NCBI GenBank assembly: GCA_013400975.1
Contig: WBMZ01014161.1
Location: forward strand, 288,865 to 352,864
Direction: 5' to 3'
From: Atrichornis clamosus
Lineage: Eukaryota > Chordata > Aves > Passeriformes > Menuridae
Length of the DNA: 64,000 nucleotides
Below are positions 1 through 13,665 of the stretch, piece by piece. Each line of letters starts with the position of its first letter. Position 1 is the first letter of the stretch. The notes under the pieces are model-generated. The model was not told where the DNA came from. It saw only the letters and a list, made by a program, of their open reading frames with translations, and ran no database searches. A program made the translations under genes and the position numbers.

Positions 1-1026
1 AATTTGTCTTACGTGTCTGTTGCCAGGTCTGAGCAGCTCCCCGTGTGTAGGAAGGTGCCTGGGTAAATATAAAGCAGCATAAAAATGAGCTCTTGAGAAA
101 GAACGAGATACTTGACCCTGCTGGAGGACTGGTTCAAGGATCCTGATGCTGGAAAAGCCGCATCCTCTGTCCCTTCTCTCCCCTTTCCCCCTCCAAAGAC
201 TCAGAAACATTTTTCAGCCTTCTGTTTTTCAAATGGAAGACAGATGTCCAAAAACATGTGTTCAGGTGTAACATGACTGAAGCTTCATATGGAGATGCTT
301 TAACTGGACATTTAAGGACTTTTGGTGTCCATCTGCAGCCAGAGGAGGCTCCTCTGGAAGGCGAAGGGAAACATGACCCATCATGGGTGCTCTGGGGCTC
401 AGAGCTCACCCAACATTAATGATGCTTTTCCCAGATCACCAAGGACATGTGGGACTGGATGTGGAGCTGTTCAGGGATTCTCATCAACACAGGGAGAAAG
501 AATTTTTATGTCTTTCTTTTTTCCTACTTGTTCCTCTGTTACACCTAAGCCAAATGAATTCCTGCGTGATCCAATATTCTGAACTAATTTTGAAACCACC
601 ATTCTTACTGCTTTTAATGATGCTCCTTCAGTCACAGGAGGTTCTTTGTGTTTCCAGAAATGTCATCTGCCTTCATCCTGCTACATTCACCTGTTGTTAC
701 CTAGAATACTGAATTAAGGAATTTTGTTCCTTTTATTCGGTAATAGGAACAAAAAAGGTTGTCATTAGGACTAGATTTTAGCAGTAACTAGGTCTCACTT
801 TGCTCTCTGTTTCAGAGCCTCTGTGTTGCCCTTTTCCAAGGGTGGTATCAACCTGCAGGAGCAAACTCAAGCAAAATTGCTTAATTCATCAAGACATGCA
901 GTTACATACTGATCTCTTTTGCAGATTCAGCTTAAGTTGAGTCATTTCTTTGTCTCTGGGACCAGTTTGCCAGCGACAGGATCAAGAGGTGCACGCAGTC
1001 CCGCTGAGGTCAGCGGCATTCCTCAC

Positions 1027-1161
1027 GTCCATGAAATGAAGAGCTGACTTCTGTCCTTCACTGAACCACCACCAGGGCAGAACTGCCACAATCATCCTAT
1101 CCATCAGAGTGAACATTGCCTGATCACCTCCAGCAATGATCATCTGAAACAGGCTTTCAGT
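1027..1161 (-). other. Candidate internal coding exon (45 codons), unidentified
   Basis: On the minus strand a pyrimidine-rich tract (about 1162-1185) ends in CAG. The next 135 nt are open, and then GAC|GTGAGG gives a plausible splice donor. The length is exactly 45 codons, phase 0 to phase 0, beginning TESLFQMIIAGG and ending ALHFMD. The open frame runs past the donor to a stop at about 982. I do not recognise the peptide and see no partner exon nearby. The stretch just downstream on the minus strand (CTCAGCGGGACTGCG) vaguely resembles an old interspersed repeat of birds and reptiles, so this could be a repeat relic with chance splice signals. Confidence 0.18.
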
Positions 1162-2384
1162 CTGCTGGAAGAAAGGGAAAAATTTAGCAGCAAAAATATT
1201 CCCTCTTTCAGAAAGGTCAAACACACAAAAAAGACATTTTTGAAGGAATGTCAGATGACCCCCAGAGCCTCTCACAAGCAATTTTCCTGTCCCTGCACTG
1301 TTTGGAGTTTTAATTGCCTCATTGGGGAGGTGCTAGATGCTGCCTGAGAGTGCAGCCACAATTCAGCAATTTGGCACACGTGACTCCTTCGAATATGGGA
1401 GCAATTAGCAAAAAGTGATATGGTGAATGGTAGCGTAAGCACTGGATTCTGGACAGCATTCAGACAAGAAATCTAAACCAGAACAGAGTGGGGCAGACGG
1501 AAATCCATACAAGCTTTCACAAAAATAAAACATATCGGTTACACTTAGATAATGAGAGTCTGACATTAGGAGACTGAATTCAAAGTCACCCTCACATTCC
1601 TAAAACTCGCTGACTGAATGGGTTGCAGCAGAGAGTGCAAGTTCACTAAAGCAGTTTGTGTGAAAAAAAAATCCAAAATGTTTAGTATAAATAGCTTTAG
1701 AGACTTCTGGGACAATTAAGTGAGCCCAGATTGGACAACAAGCACACCAGTTCATAGAGGAAAGGGGGAAAAAAAATCTGTATTCTAGGCATGAGTTATT
1801 TGTTTAAGACTGTAGAAATTTGTGTGTACCCATAGGATCTAATTTCCTAAATAATTTTTTTCTATGTTGTGCATACAACATCCTTTTTAGTAACCTGCAG
1901 GATGCCACAAAGCATTAACATAGGTAAAAGACATCGGCCAGTGAGCAGTGTCTGTCTTAGGAACAGAAAATCCCTAAGTCATTAAATCCTTCCCATTTCA
2001 AACAACTGCAAGCAGTGTTTGCCCTAAATCATGTCTCCCCAGTCCAGCTATGTTTGCTTTAATAACTGGAAATGAATTAATTGTAACCAGGATGGCACTT
2101 TCTCCTGGGATCATCACACTTTTGCTCTGCCAGTCCCCACTCTCTCCAGCCCGGCTGTGGTGCCCGGCTGTGTCCACTGTGTGGGCAGTGGTTGTTCCCC
2201 AGGGAGGACTGGGCTGGTCCCCTGTTGAGACAGAAGAGGGAATAACAGCTGAGAAAGGAAAGAGAGAGGAATGGGAATTGGGAAGGTACAGAAAAGGGAG
2301 GAGGGCTGGTAAAGTAGAAGGCAAACATGGTAGCTAGAAAAGCAAGAAGATGTAGAAGTAGATGAACGATGAAATAGCAGGAAA

Positions 2385-2463
2385 TAATTAATTAGTGAGC
2401 AAATCCAGAGGGCAATGAAATTAAATAGTTAATTATGCAATGGAGCAAACAGCAAGTTAATTA
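2385..2463. promoter_or_regulatory. Cluster of four TAATTA homeodomain cores
   Basis: TAATTA occurs at 2385-2390, 2389-2394 (overlapping the first), 2430-2435 and 2458-2463, in an AT-rich block. TAATTA is the classic core bound by many homeodomain proteins and reads the same on both strands. A cluster like this can be part of a developmental enhancer, but AT-rich DNA also produces it by chance. There is no independent sign of function here. Confidence 0.2.
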
Positions 2464-5400
2464 AATGTGTGTGGCTCCGCCAGGTGCTCTGAATATTTAA
2501 GGCAAAACATGGTCAGTGAAACTATTCATTCTCTGGTATTTCAGTTATTCATGGTATCTCTGGCCATGGGGATTAGAGCCTGTTTAAATGCAAGGTCCAG
2601 CCGTGTACATCTAAAAATCATTTATCTTGATAGTGCAAGTGAGATGAACAGCACAGTGATGGAAAATAGTAGGGACACAGCTTTTCTGAATAAAATGCCT
2701 TGAAAGAAGATGCTATAACAAGAAAATATATAATGAGTTGCTTTATTTTAATTTTCTTTTTTAAATTCTTTTTTTGAATAATCAGTTTGAATTGTTACAG
2801 CTGAGAATAGAAGTTGGAAATGTTTGGCTCTTGCTGCCCTGACAATGGAAGCTCTACTGTGTCTGAAGCAAGGTAATTCAAATAGATACAATTGCTTATT
2901 CTTTGGTTAACTTTAACCTGCTGGAGGAAGCCAGGATTTTTGAAAATGAATTATTAACAAACTACAATAATGTCTAATGATTGAAAAAAAATTATTGAAA
3001 AAAAATAATCTCCTGCTTACCTGTAGATGAAAATCTTTATAATTTCACTGCACTGCCTCTACTGTCTGCAATGATTTTGGGTTACTTTGTAATTCCACTT
3101 CTCAAGTATGGCTATGTCCTCCTAGTCTGATCTGCCAGCATCGCTTGCCTTTTTCTTTTTTCCCAGTGGGTGTTTTCTATTTATTTTTGGAATTTTTGTT
3201 CTGTAAATATTTTCCAATTTCCTCTCTGTTAGGCAGATTTTGATCTCAGGTGTGAATGCATTAAATTGAAGTCATTCCTTTTCTCTTATTAAGTGTTCCT
3301 ATTGAACACAATCGGCCCATGTGATCATTCTTGGGAATATTTATATATGGTATGAAAAATTTCCTTGTATGCATAGCCAGAACACACGTACTGAATACTT
3401 TGAGGACTCAGCCAGGAACTCCTCACTGCATTTAACAGTGGTTTTCTGAGCTGGGAGGTCATGGGTAGGAGTTGTCTGTATTTGGAAAGTAATAGAAAAT
3501 GTAGCATTGCATGTATCATTCATTTCTTCTCATCACCTGCACATAAATGTTTCCCTCACCTAATACTTCACAGCTCTACAGGACACATTTATTGTCTCAA
3601 GTGTGAGAGCTACAGCAGAATAAGGACTTAAATAAACCACAGGTGTGAAAAATTCCAACTGGCAACTTCAAACTAAACACCATGAAGCATAAAAAGACAC
3701 TTGTCAGAGGTGGAAGGAGCAGTTTGATTAAATCATTGCCTCAGCCCAGACATGTTGGGCCTAATTCTCCCCTCCCACCAGATGACTCACACGAAGCGTG
3801 GGCAATTGCACTGCTGTAAGACTGGAGTGGTGGCACTTGGACTCTGGAGCTGTCATTATGCCTGTCTGACACCACGGAGCTGAAATGTGCAGCTGAACGG
3901 ATTTATGAGGCTGCGCTCGGCGGAGGTGAATGACTGCTCCCACTCATGGTCTGGGATCACTAAACTAAGGCGGAGAGAATTTTAGTAGCCAGCTTTGCCC
4001 CAGTGTTGAAAGCAACACAACCTGCCTGAGCTGCTGGTGAGGCAGGCAAGAGATGGATCTTCCTTTAACTGTGTTTTCCTTGCTGCCAGTTGCCAGGGAG
4101 GAGCCAGCACGGCATGTATGTGAAGCACTGCAGTTGAAAGCTCTGGTGCCATCACATTTTATGGCCCCATCCTGTGCTCTCTGTCACTTTGGCTTGTGTC
4201 CCCACCTAGAATCCCCTCCTGGCAAGAGTCTCTCGTCATTTGCAGCAGGGGAGGGTAAGGTAACCTGCAGAGCAAGCACCTCCTGCCTGCATCTCCCTCT
4301 CCTAACTCAGGTTTTAGGGAAGAGAAGGTATGGGAGCTGCATTAGGCATGCCAAGCATGGTGCTTCCAGTGAGTAGGCTGGAGAACTGAATCCTCCTTAG
4401 AAATATCTTCTAAAGACCAGGTCAAGGGAGGATGACCAGCACACCAGCCCTTCCAGCCTCAGCACAGCAGTGGCCAGCTGGAGTGCTGCATTGCTGCCTA
4501 CGTGAGCAGCAAATGTAGGAAAAAAGGGGTTTTTTTAAAGTGTGAAATGCACCAGTGCATAAGTGTTAACTTATTTGAAAAACATCAGTATGAATAGCTA
4601 GCGTTACATTGCTTTGAGTGGTACTGAGAAAAGTGTTTGCCATTTTTCTGTGTTAGTGAAAGCCACACGATCCACTTTATTCTTATGTTCATATTATTGC
4701 AGTTACAAGAGACAATTTGCAAATGCCTGGCTGCTTCATAAAAACCAAAGTACTTGGATTCACAGCAGGTACTAATTTTGTGTGCATCTGCTGAGCTGTG
4801 CACGGCATCAACCTGTTTTTAATTACACCTGCATGTCAGGCTCAAAATGCGCCTGTGAACAGGAAAGATGAAAGGTAGGCAGAACAGGATGTCATGTATT
4901 TCCCATCACCTTTCACTGGCTGGCTGCCCACAGAAGTAAGAGGAAATTCCCTTCACCCATAGTGAAAAAGTAAAGATTTACTAAGCTTTGCACTGCCAAC
5001 AACGAGGTGTAATCACTTATTTAAGGAAGCATGCATGTGTTAACAGGGGTGAGCAGGGGAGTTCCAAATAGCTTTCCACACCTTCCCTTCCACTGACCTG
5101 TAAAGGGCAACAAGTAGCTCTTGCTTTATTTTATTTGCATTGATATGTGTATGTTGGTTGACTTAATATCCCAACTTCATTGTGAAAAAAAATAGGTGAA
5201 AGCAGGAGTGACCAAGGCTCTTCAATGGCTGAAATAACTAAAATAAAAGTTAAACAACACTTCTCTCTTCTATTATTTCATCTAAGTATAGAAAAAAAAT
5301 GTTTATATGCATTTTTACAAAGCAAATAATTCAAGCTACATCTAGGGATGGCCATGACACTTGAAACACTGGACAAGGTGATTCAAAAACTGCTAGACAG

Positions 5401-8400
5401 TCAGAAGAAATGTTTTTCCTGAAGCAATTCCCTCCGAATGAAAAGTACTAAGCCATTTGTGATTGCACCCTCCAGCCATTCCTTTAATTTATTCCTGTCA
5501 TTTGAAATTGTTTCTTTTTCTAATTGCATTAAAAATTGTGCACTGTAGAGGCTGTGGTGTGTGCCAAGAATGTGTAAGCGTAGTCAGTATATAAAACACG
5601 GGAACAGGGGAAGAACAATTGCATTTGTTGTTCTGGAACCTGGTCAGACTTTGAAAGCAACCTCAACCACTTTGCTTCAAAAAACGGCACTTAAAATCCG
5701 CAATGGCAACACAAATTTAAAAGATAAAGAAGTCATTCACTAGCCCCTTCTATTTTAGTCTAAGTGCAAGTTGTTGAAACATGTTGATCCTATTGCTTAT
5801 TCCTACCATATTTCTTGGCAATTTGGGGTCTCTCAGTAGAACCTACATGAATTAACCAGTGATAAAAAGCACCCATGAGATCGGCCCATCTGGCAGGCTG
5901 AGGCCTGATTTTGTGTGCAGATAACCTCGAGCCCCTGGCTTTGCTAACCAGGTCTGTGCTCTGCATAGTCCAAGTTGATGCAGGAGAGCACCCCTGCCTT
6001 GTTCCCAGGGTGGTCACCCCTCCAGCAGCCCCAGGGGCAGGGCCTGGGGGGAACTCCCCGGTGTCTGCCAGGGTTAGAAGAGGAGAAGGGATCAGGGCCA
6101 ATGCATCTCACCGCTTAATAATTGTGTCCAAGTTTTAATGAGTTTAGTCAGAGGCCTTGGAGACTGCAGACCTGAATTCCTGCTTTCCTCAGTCAGGCAT
6201 TGATCCAGTAGAAGCTGTGGTTGTAACTGCCCTGGCACCATCTTTGCTTTCCTGGAGTGTGATATGAAAAAACCCGACACAAAACAACTTTTTTTTTCAG
6301 TAGAGGGAAGGGCCTTTCTGTATATTTCCACCTTGAAGTAAGAGAAAGCAAAATAAACCAGAAATGAGGTTGAGATCCAAAGACTCCTGAAGGGCTCTGC
6401 CCCCAAGGTTTCCGTCCTTTGTAGCCCCATGGTCCAAATATTCCCTGGATTTTTTGCATGCCTTTTCAATTTATGCTACCAGCTGTAATTTCAGTTTCAT
6501 GGTAACCAGGCAAAATCTCACCATTTTCAGCAGTGTCCTGCCAGGTTCTACCCTTTAGGAGCCCTAAAGTTTACCGAGGTGGTACCTTTATCTTGCTGTA
6601 CAGATGTATTTGCTTCTGAAGGCTGAAAGCCCTTTGTTGGTTTTAAAGTTGTGTTCTATTTACTTATTTCATCTGTCAGTGGATGTAAGTCTTACATAAC
6701 ACTTTTTTTTTTCTTCTAGTGAAACTACAGTTTTAATACAACACTTTCTTTTTTACCTGAATGCACTTATTGTGCACTTTTGTTCAGGCTGCAGGAATCC
6801 AGACAAACAAGTGTTAATTCCCCATGATGTTTTCCAGCTGACAGGCCTAATTGATTTGATTTCCACTATTTTCACAAGTGACCCCCCTCAACCCGTCATC
6901 ACCACTTCTTTTGATACCTGAGCTTTACTTTCTCCTCTCACATTCCACTTCAACAACTATTAAAGAGCTTATTAGGAAGGAAGAAATTCATTATTTGTTT
7001 TCCAAACTCTGCTCCATGCGCAGCAGATTCAGCGGGTTATAGCCCTGTATTATTAATCAATACAGAACATTTTCTTCTATTAGGTTACCAGCATCTTTTA
7101 TCATCAGGCTGAGGTTAGGAACCTGTTTCTTTGTGTTCTGCTACCCACGCTCCAGCTAGACTAGACAGAGATAAAAGACAGCTGAGTAATATTTTCCTGA
7201 GATCCCTGATGATGCACACAGATGGCCTGTAACAAATGAAATATGCAAGGTGACGGCTGGAGTTCTCCTCACTCCAAGTTCAACTTTTACGGCTTAGAGA
7301 GTATTTCAGTCCTTACACCACAGCTTCACGATAGAGAGAGATTTATTTTCTTATCGGTAACAGGGTTTGTGAATCTTTGCCTACCATGGCCATTAATGGT
7401 TGCAGCCAGAAGCAGCCGAGCACTCTCACTGTATTTCTTCCCTTATTAAAAAACAGCTGGGGAAAAAATGTATTAAAAAGGACAATGTGGCCATGTGGAG
7501 CTTGAGAAATCAAAGGGGAAGCACTGGAGAAATTTGTTATCTACATGGAATGAAATACAAGGCTGGAGAATCCCATTAAGGGTTGTAGCATATGTAAAAG
7601 CAAGCAAACAAACAACATCAAACACATATTAAGTCAAGTGAAAGATTACATGTTGGTAGCACGGGGAAAAAAAAAAGCCCTTTGGAATAAAGTAAACACA
7701 GATCTGTTTACACTGTCTGAAAGAAACAAATGTATTTTTTTCTGGCCTATTACTGTGTCTTCTCTGAGACTGCCTTATCACATCACAGTCCAGCTGGTGG
7801 CTGTGTCCATCAAACTCGCTTTTGCTAATGTATTAAATAATCTGACCATAATGCCTGACTGTGGATCATAGTCTGCTGAGCAGGAACTCATCCAATTTGA
7901 ACTGAACATAGTTTTAAACACGTAGCTCCCAACCTTTCTAACCCCTGGTGCCTCAGCTTAGTGGAAGATCATCTTAAAACAATCCAAATATCTTCTGCAA
8001 GAATTTAGAGTCAGAAAGTGACAGCTCTGTTGAACTGCTGAACAGTCCTGATAAAGCAGGGATTCTTTGACTGCTTAAGCAGCCTGGAATCCAGAAACCT
8101 GGGAGCAGCTCTCCACCTTCCCAGTGTTCATGTCCTCAGGTGCAAAACCACAAAGATATGGAAAAAAACCACCCCAAGATACAAACTGAGCTGCTGCCTG
8201 AGAACTGTGCCCCTCCCAGGAAGGTTTTTTTATGTGTTGCTCTGCTGGGGAAGGGGTGGCTACAGACAGTGCGTGGCAGTGGCTGTGCAGCAAAGTGCTC
8301 TGCTGTGGACACACCTCACTCCTGAGAAACACAGAGCACCTTCTCCCGATCCGGAGACACAAGAGGACAATGGACAGCTCCAGCCAAAAGGGGTGGCAGG

Positions 8401-9531
8401 GAACCAGGGAATGTGGGAGTGGGGACCCCCACAACCCTGAGCCAAAATCGGTCCCGAACCCAGCCCCGCTGGTCGCAGTGCCAGTAAGAACAAAGAACTG
8501 CTTCCCCGTTAAGAGTTGTGGGACGAAGGGGTGGTGAGAAGATGGAACTGCGAGATGATATTGTAGGAATCAAGTGGGACTGTAAGTTATGACACACAGA
8601 TGCTGAACAGCGCAGATTTGGTGGCTCTGAGTGTCTGCTGAACGGCACATGACCCTCACAGCATGCATGTCATCCCTTCGGAGTCTGATGGCAAGGAATC
8701 CCACTTAAAGTTTCCAGATTTGTCTTTTCTGGGCTGTACTGAAGTATTTACATAGGTGTGTATCAATTTTACAGCTTCAATCAATTACAGCGTGACAGTT
8801 TCTAAATAAATCAATACATTATGTATGCATATAAAATATACTGTATGTCTATATATAAACCTAAGCCATTTCCTGTCTATATGGAAAGTATGGATATTGT
8901 CTGCCGTGCGAAAAAAAGGAAAAAAAAAAGGATATGCTCCACTTTTTCCATTTATCGTCCAGAACATACCCTCATATCAAATGGTTTCTGATTGAAAACA
9001 GCCTCTTAATGCATTACAAGTAAAAATAACCCATTATTGTGTAATATATGATATACCCTTTCCTCTTTTAGGCAAAACAGTGCCTGCAAATATGTCTAGA
9101 CAGAGTGATGGAAAAGCACAAATTGGCCTCTAACTGTTGCCACCCACTTATCAGACAAACCTGGAAAAAAATTTAAGATATTACAGTCTCACTCGTTGCA
9201 CGACACCCATAAGGCAGAGAGTCTCTCTGAGGCGCAAAGGCTTCATGTCTTGCTGCACAGCAGAAGTGTCAGAAACTTTGTGAACAAGAGCACGACTAAC
9301 ATGCCTTCCTGACCTGATGAGAATCGCCAAGTGACTGCTGTAGGCCAGGGTGTCCTGTAAGCAGTGGTGTATCCCATGTAGGGACAGTGTTAAAAAGGCT
9401 TCTTCCCATGCTGCAGACGGATTAGGCACCTGCCAACGCTGCAGACATGAGCAGAATTCAGAATCTATTTGCCACATTTCGGAGGAAAGCTTTTAAGTCC
9501 TGAATTAATCATTCTGCCCTACACCTGACCA

Positions 9532-9546
9532 TTTTTTTTTTTTTTT
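9532..9546. repeat. T15 homopolymer
   Basis: This is an uninterrupted run of 15 T. No retroposed gene body or target duplication is evident next to it, so it is annotated only as a mononucleotide tract. Confidence 0.9.
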
Positions 9547-12500
9547 AAGTTTTTTAAAAGTTTGAGTTTGTGTCTGGTAATAAAGTTGTCTTGGACAAGG
9601 TTCTTTTTGTAAAAAGATCGTTTTCCTCCGCTGGCACACCTCCCTGCTACCTTGTCATGGCAGGAAATCAACATCGTTTGTACTTGTACTGAGGAGTCTC
9701 AGGATGCAATGTACATCTTGGATAACAGCCTTTGGGTTTAGCTGTTCTTCTGTTCTCCTCACCTTCAGACAACAATGACAGGGTAAAAATGGTAATGGAA
9801 AGAAAGAACTGCAGAAGGACAAGAGAAATCATTCGTTCAAGAGTTTTCATCAGAGGCCCCTTGTTTCCCACTTGCAAAATACTTTGTATCTGTTATTCAG
9901 ACAGTGATAGTCTTCCCTGTGATGAAAAGAGAAATAGTGAATGAACAAAGTGGGGGATTTTTGTAAAAAGGGTGTGCTGGGTGATGTTTATACAGTTTGC
10001 AAGCACTTGCATGTTTTCATCTGTGTATGTCTGGAATATTGGTGTGTAGGAAAAGTGATTGACTCTGGTCCTAGACGAGTTACAGAAGCCTTGTCACATT
10101 TTCACATCTGAAAACACCGCGGTGGTGAAAGCCAGGCATGGTTTGGGATGTACAAACCCTGTGTGGGAGTGGGGTACTGGAATAACACACTTACACTTGC
10201 TTTAGGCCCTTTGCTTTAGTGTTTTGGCTTCTTCGGCCCCACAGTTGTGGAATTCCAGAAGACACCGAGGGGGAAGCCACACTTGGTAGGTGGTTTGTCT
10301 GGGTGAAGGAAGAACCAGAAAACTTTGTAGTGATCTGTAATCTCTGAGTCAGCACTGAAGGAAAGTCTCTCCTAGACACACGTATGTGCATACTCCCCCC
10401 ACACCATATATATGCACACATATGCACAGCTGAGATGTGATCTAAAGAGCACTTTTCTCCTTTTGTTTTGGAAAGCCAGTATAAGGTTTCTCCTAAAGGC
10501 ATAAACAAGGAGAATGGCACATACGGAACTACCATCTTCACCCATACAAGCAAAATGCTGATGGCCTTTGCAAACATCACAACAGCTTTGGCACAGATGC
10601 CCCCGTAAATTGAGCCAAGCTGTTCACCGTGCACCAGAAATGGTCTTGTGTTTGAGCTCCGAATTTACCTATTTGTGTAAGTGAGGTTGCAGCTGCAGCT
10701 TTGCCGCTGGGACAGGCAGAAACTCAACCCAGGCAGCAATCTGCAAGACAAACATCAGGAGGAGGCACTTTACAGTTGAGTTTTGAAGTTACAGGCTTTC
10801 TACCAATGTGCTTTGGATTTGCTCTGCTATTTTTAAACTTGAAGAAATGTCCAAGCCTCTGCCCAGCCCTCCCCTTATGTTTGGTGCACTTATCGGGGTT
10901 GGCATCCTGTGTGAGGCAGGAGATCAGTCAGGAAGTTAACCAGGAGTCCAGATGCTGCTCTTGGAAAGGCTCGTGCCAGAGCCAGGCTTCCACGCGTTTC
11001 AGCTGCCAAATTCCCTCCACACAAATGTCCACGGTTCCTGGCTCTCACACTGGGGCAGTTAGAGGAAAAGCCTGAAGGAGAATGTTTTCTACTCCACAAT
11101 TAACAGGGAGGAGCAGTGCCAGGGGAGTAATACTGCTGACATACGTTGGCATGCCTTGCATTACAAGTTTCTGTCTTCCAGCCAGAGAAAGTTCTTGTCC
11201 ATGAAGATTTGCACACGTGATGGGACAGGGAGTACACTCCAAGCTCTGCCCTGAGGAAGGGAACTCAGTCAGGCTGCTTTCACTTACAGGTTGCACCAAC
11301 ATATAGATGCCTACACACATTTATAAGTTAGATAAATATTGGAATCCCTATCCCCCCACACCATCCGAGGAATGACACTAAACTTTCAATAACTGCTTAC
11401 ACTGTAGACCATGATTTCTATGAAGCTATCAATTTATTTTCCTTCAGGCTCCTGAAATCCCAATCCCGTGGAACGCTAGGACTATATTTCAGGCTCTGTA
11501 AAACAGAAAACCTCACATGCTAGGGATGTTTTTTTTTCCTAAATGGGGCTTTGGTTAAGGAAAACTGTCTGTGATGCTCTCGCTGACACCTCTGCCGTGG
11601 GGAGCACACCTGCCTTCTGCTGAATGTCTGGCTCTGCAGGTACTGAAAGGGCTTTTCTTCAGTCACCCTGCTTGAAGGCTGGGGCTGCTTTTGGTGAGCA
11701 CACACTGTGCCACCTACTCACAAAAAACAACAGCAGAAAGCCAAACCTGAACAGGTGCACGTGGCAATTTCAAGTCATGATTAATCATCATGCTTCAGAT
11801 AATTTGTCCCTTTGTTTTATACCCCTGACATGAAGGTATCTGAGGCTGCAGGATCTATGAACATCATCAGAATGGGGCATCATTTCTTTGGACCAAACCT
11901 AAGGGTCAGCAGAGGGGACATACGTACATGTCCCTCCTGGGACAAGAAAGTGTGGGATTTCAAATCCACAGCCACATTAGCACTTTCCAGATCATTAATG
12001 CTTTCAACATGCTGAACCTTGGAGTTTTCTTCCTTCCAGTTTTACATTTCTCATTGAAATGTCTACTGCCACTGTGGACCATGAGCCCATAAAAGGTGAT
12101 GTGGGTAGTGAACCCTTATGGATACAGCTGTTGCCTGGGGCCTGGTTTTGTTTCACAGGTCCCTCTCAGATACCTATGGGGTGTCTAGTTTGTTAATTCT
12201 GAGATAGGCTAGGGCTGCATTTCAAATTACAGCCTAGGGATGTCCAAACAAGTTAGAAAAAAAAAAAAGATTATTCAATTTAACATGGATTCTTTTACCA
12301 GGAAGTGATAACAGCAAACGTGACAACTGTAATCACAAAAGGAATTGCTTCCAAAGTTTTGAGCAGCTAAAAATATAGCAGAGATGAGAAGGAGGAAGGA
12401 TTTAGGACAAAAGCTGGAATTCAGCCTTAAGTATAACAAAAAGCATCTATACGTACTGTCATAAAGATCTCATCAAAAGCATGTGCTAAGAGTCCCAGTG

Positions 12501-13462
12501 CACACAGCAAATGTTGCACTATTTAATTGGCCTATTTAGGGCCCACTTCAAAAGGACCCATTGGTCCAACACGGTGGCAGAACTCACTTTTTGCTCCTCT
12601 GTACAAAGAGGCAGCATTTCTCACAAATGACAGTAAGGGCCAGTGTATTTAATCCAAGATTTTATCTTTTGTTTAGTGGCATTTTGGCTTCAGTTTCACT
12701 ACTCTGTTGACAAAGACATTTTAGCATTTTTATTGATTCAGAAATCTGGGCATTAAGACTCATCTTTATAGTTCACTTAAAAGTAAATGTTTCAAAATGT
12801 AAAACTCCTCATGCAGCTTTTAAACTTTATTGGCTGAACACTGAGTGCTGTAAAATGATTTTTTTTTTCAGTAATGGAAGTTCTATTTTACAGAAAACGG
12901 TAACCATTAACTCTGCTTGCTAAGAGCGAATGAACAGAATCAGACCTGCTCAATGAAAAAGGAGGATTTGATCATCATAATAAAAGCACAAATTTTTCAT
13001 ATCCTCTGTTTTCACAAGAGCTACTCATTCCTAACTCATGGGTTTTACCACATGGTCATATGTTAACAGAGGAATTATTTTGTTCATTTTAAATTCAGTT
13101 GGAATGAAAAATGATACAGGCGGAAACAGGAATGGATGAGGGGCAACTTGGAAAATAGTTTTTTCCTCTTCTCCCATGTAATGCTTGTGTGCTACCTGGA
13201 AGGAACTCAGGAGGTTATCCATAGTAGCATCAGCTACATCCTTGTCCTTCCTGGCTGCTGTTTTTCTGCTCTTAAAGGCATCCCGTCTGGAGGCTCAGAA
13301 TTTCTCAGACAATCCATTACACGGCTTCATAATTTACTGTCACAGAGATTGGGGTTTTTTTTGCCTTGGTGCCTAATAAGAATCTTCCCTATTCCAGCTG
13401 AATCTGCTCCCTGCCTCTCCAGCTCACTGCAGGGTAACACAGATGTGTTCTGCTATTTACAG

Positions 13463-13665
13463 TAAACCTTTAGATATTTAAAAACATTGTCCACATCCAC
13501 TCCCATCTCCTTTTCTTTACAGTAGGCAAATACAGTTTGTTTAGTCCTTCCCCCACAGGTAATCTTTGTTTCACCTCTGTTGATTGCTCCAATGCTCTGG
13601 ACCCTCAGCAGGTTATCTGAATCTTTCTCATCTGCTGTGACCAAACTGAACTAAATGGGGCTGGA
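13463..13665 (-). mobile_element. Old CR1/L3-type LINE fragment, antisense
   Basis: The plus strand follows, in order, the antisense pattern of the 3' part of CR1/L3 LINEs. It starts with a block like TTTAGATATTTAAAAACATT, then a CACATCC...TCTCC...TTTCTTTACAG block, then a TGCTCCAATGCTCTGGACC-like block, and ends near CTGTGACCAAACTGAAC. The similarity is from memory and heavily diverged, with indels, so this is an old copy. Its ends are approximate: the left edge is where the resemblance starts, and the right edge is where it fades into unrelated sequence. Confidence 0.55.

Larger units (their letters stand above)
1..13462. other. Gene-poor stretch, no gene supported
   Basis: Apart from the exon-like segment at 1027-1161, the TAATTA cluster at 2385-2463 and a T15 run at 9532-9546, I see nothing I can annotate. 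Open frames here are short or lack recognisable domains; the 147-residue minus-strand frame at 10191-10634 has no family signature. Parts (for example 6820-7450) look complex and non-repetitive and could be conserved noncoding sequence, but one sequence alone cannot show that. Confidence 0.5.

Noticed and set aside
10191..10634. 147-residue minus-strand open frame with a hydrophobic stretch
   Set aside because: It is not recognisable as any family and the hydrophobic segment alone is weak evidence. No promoter or splice context supports it.
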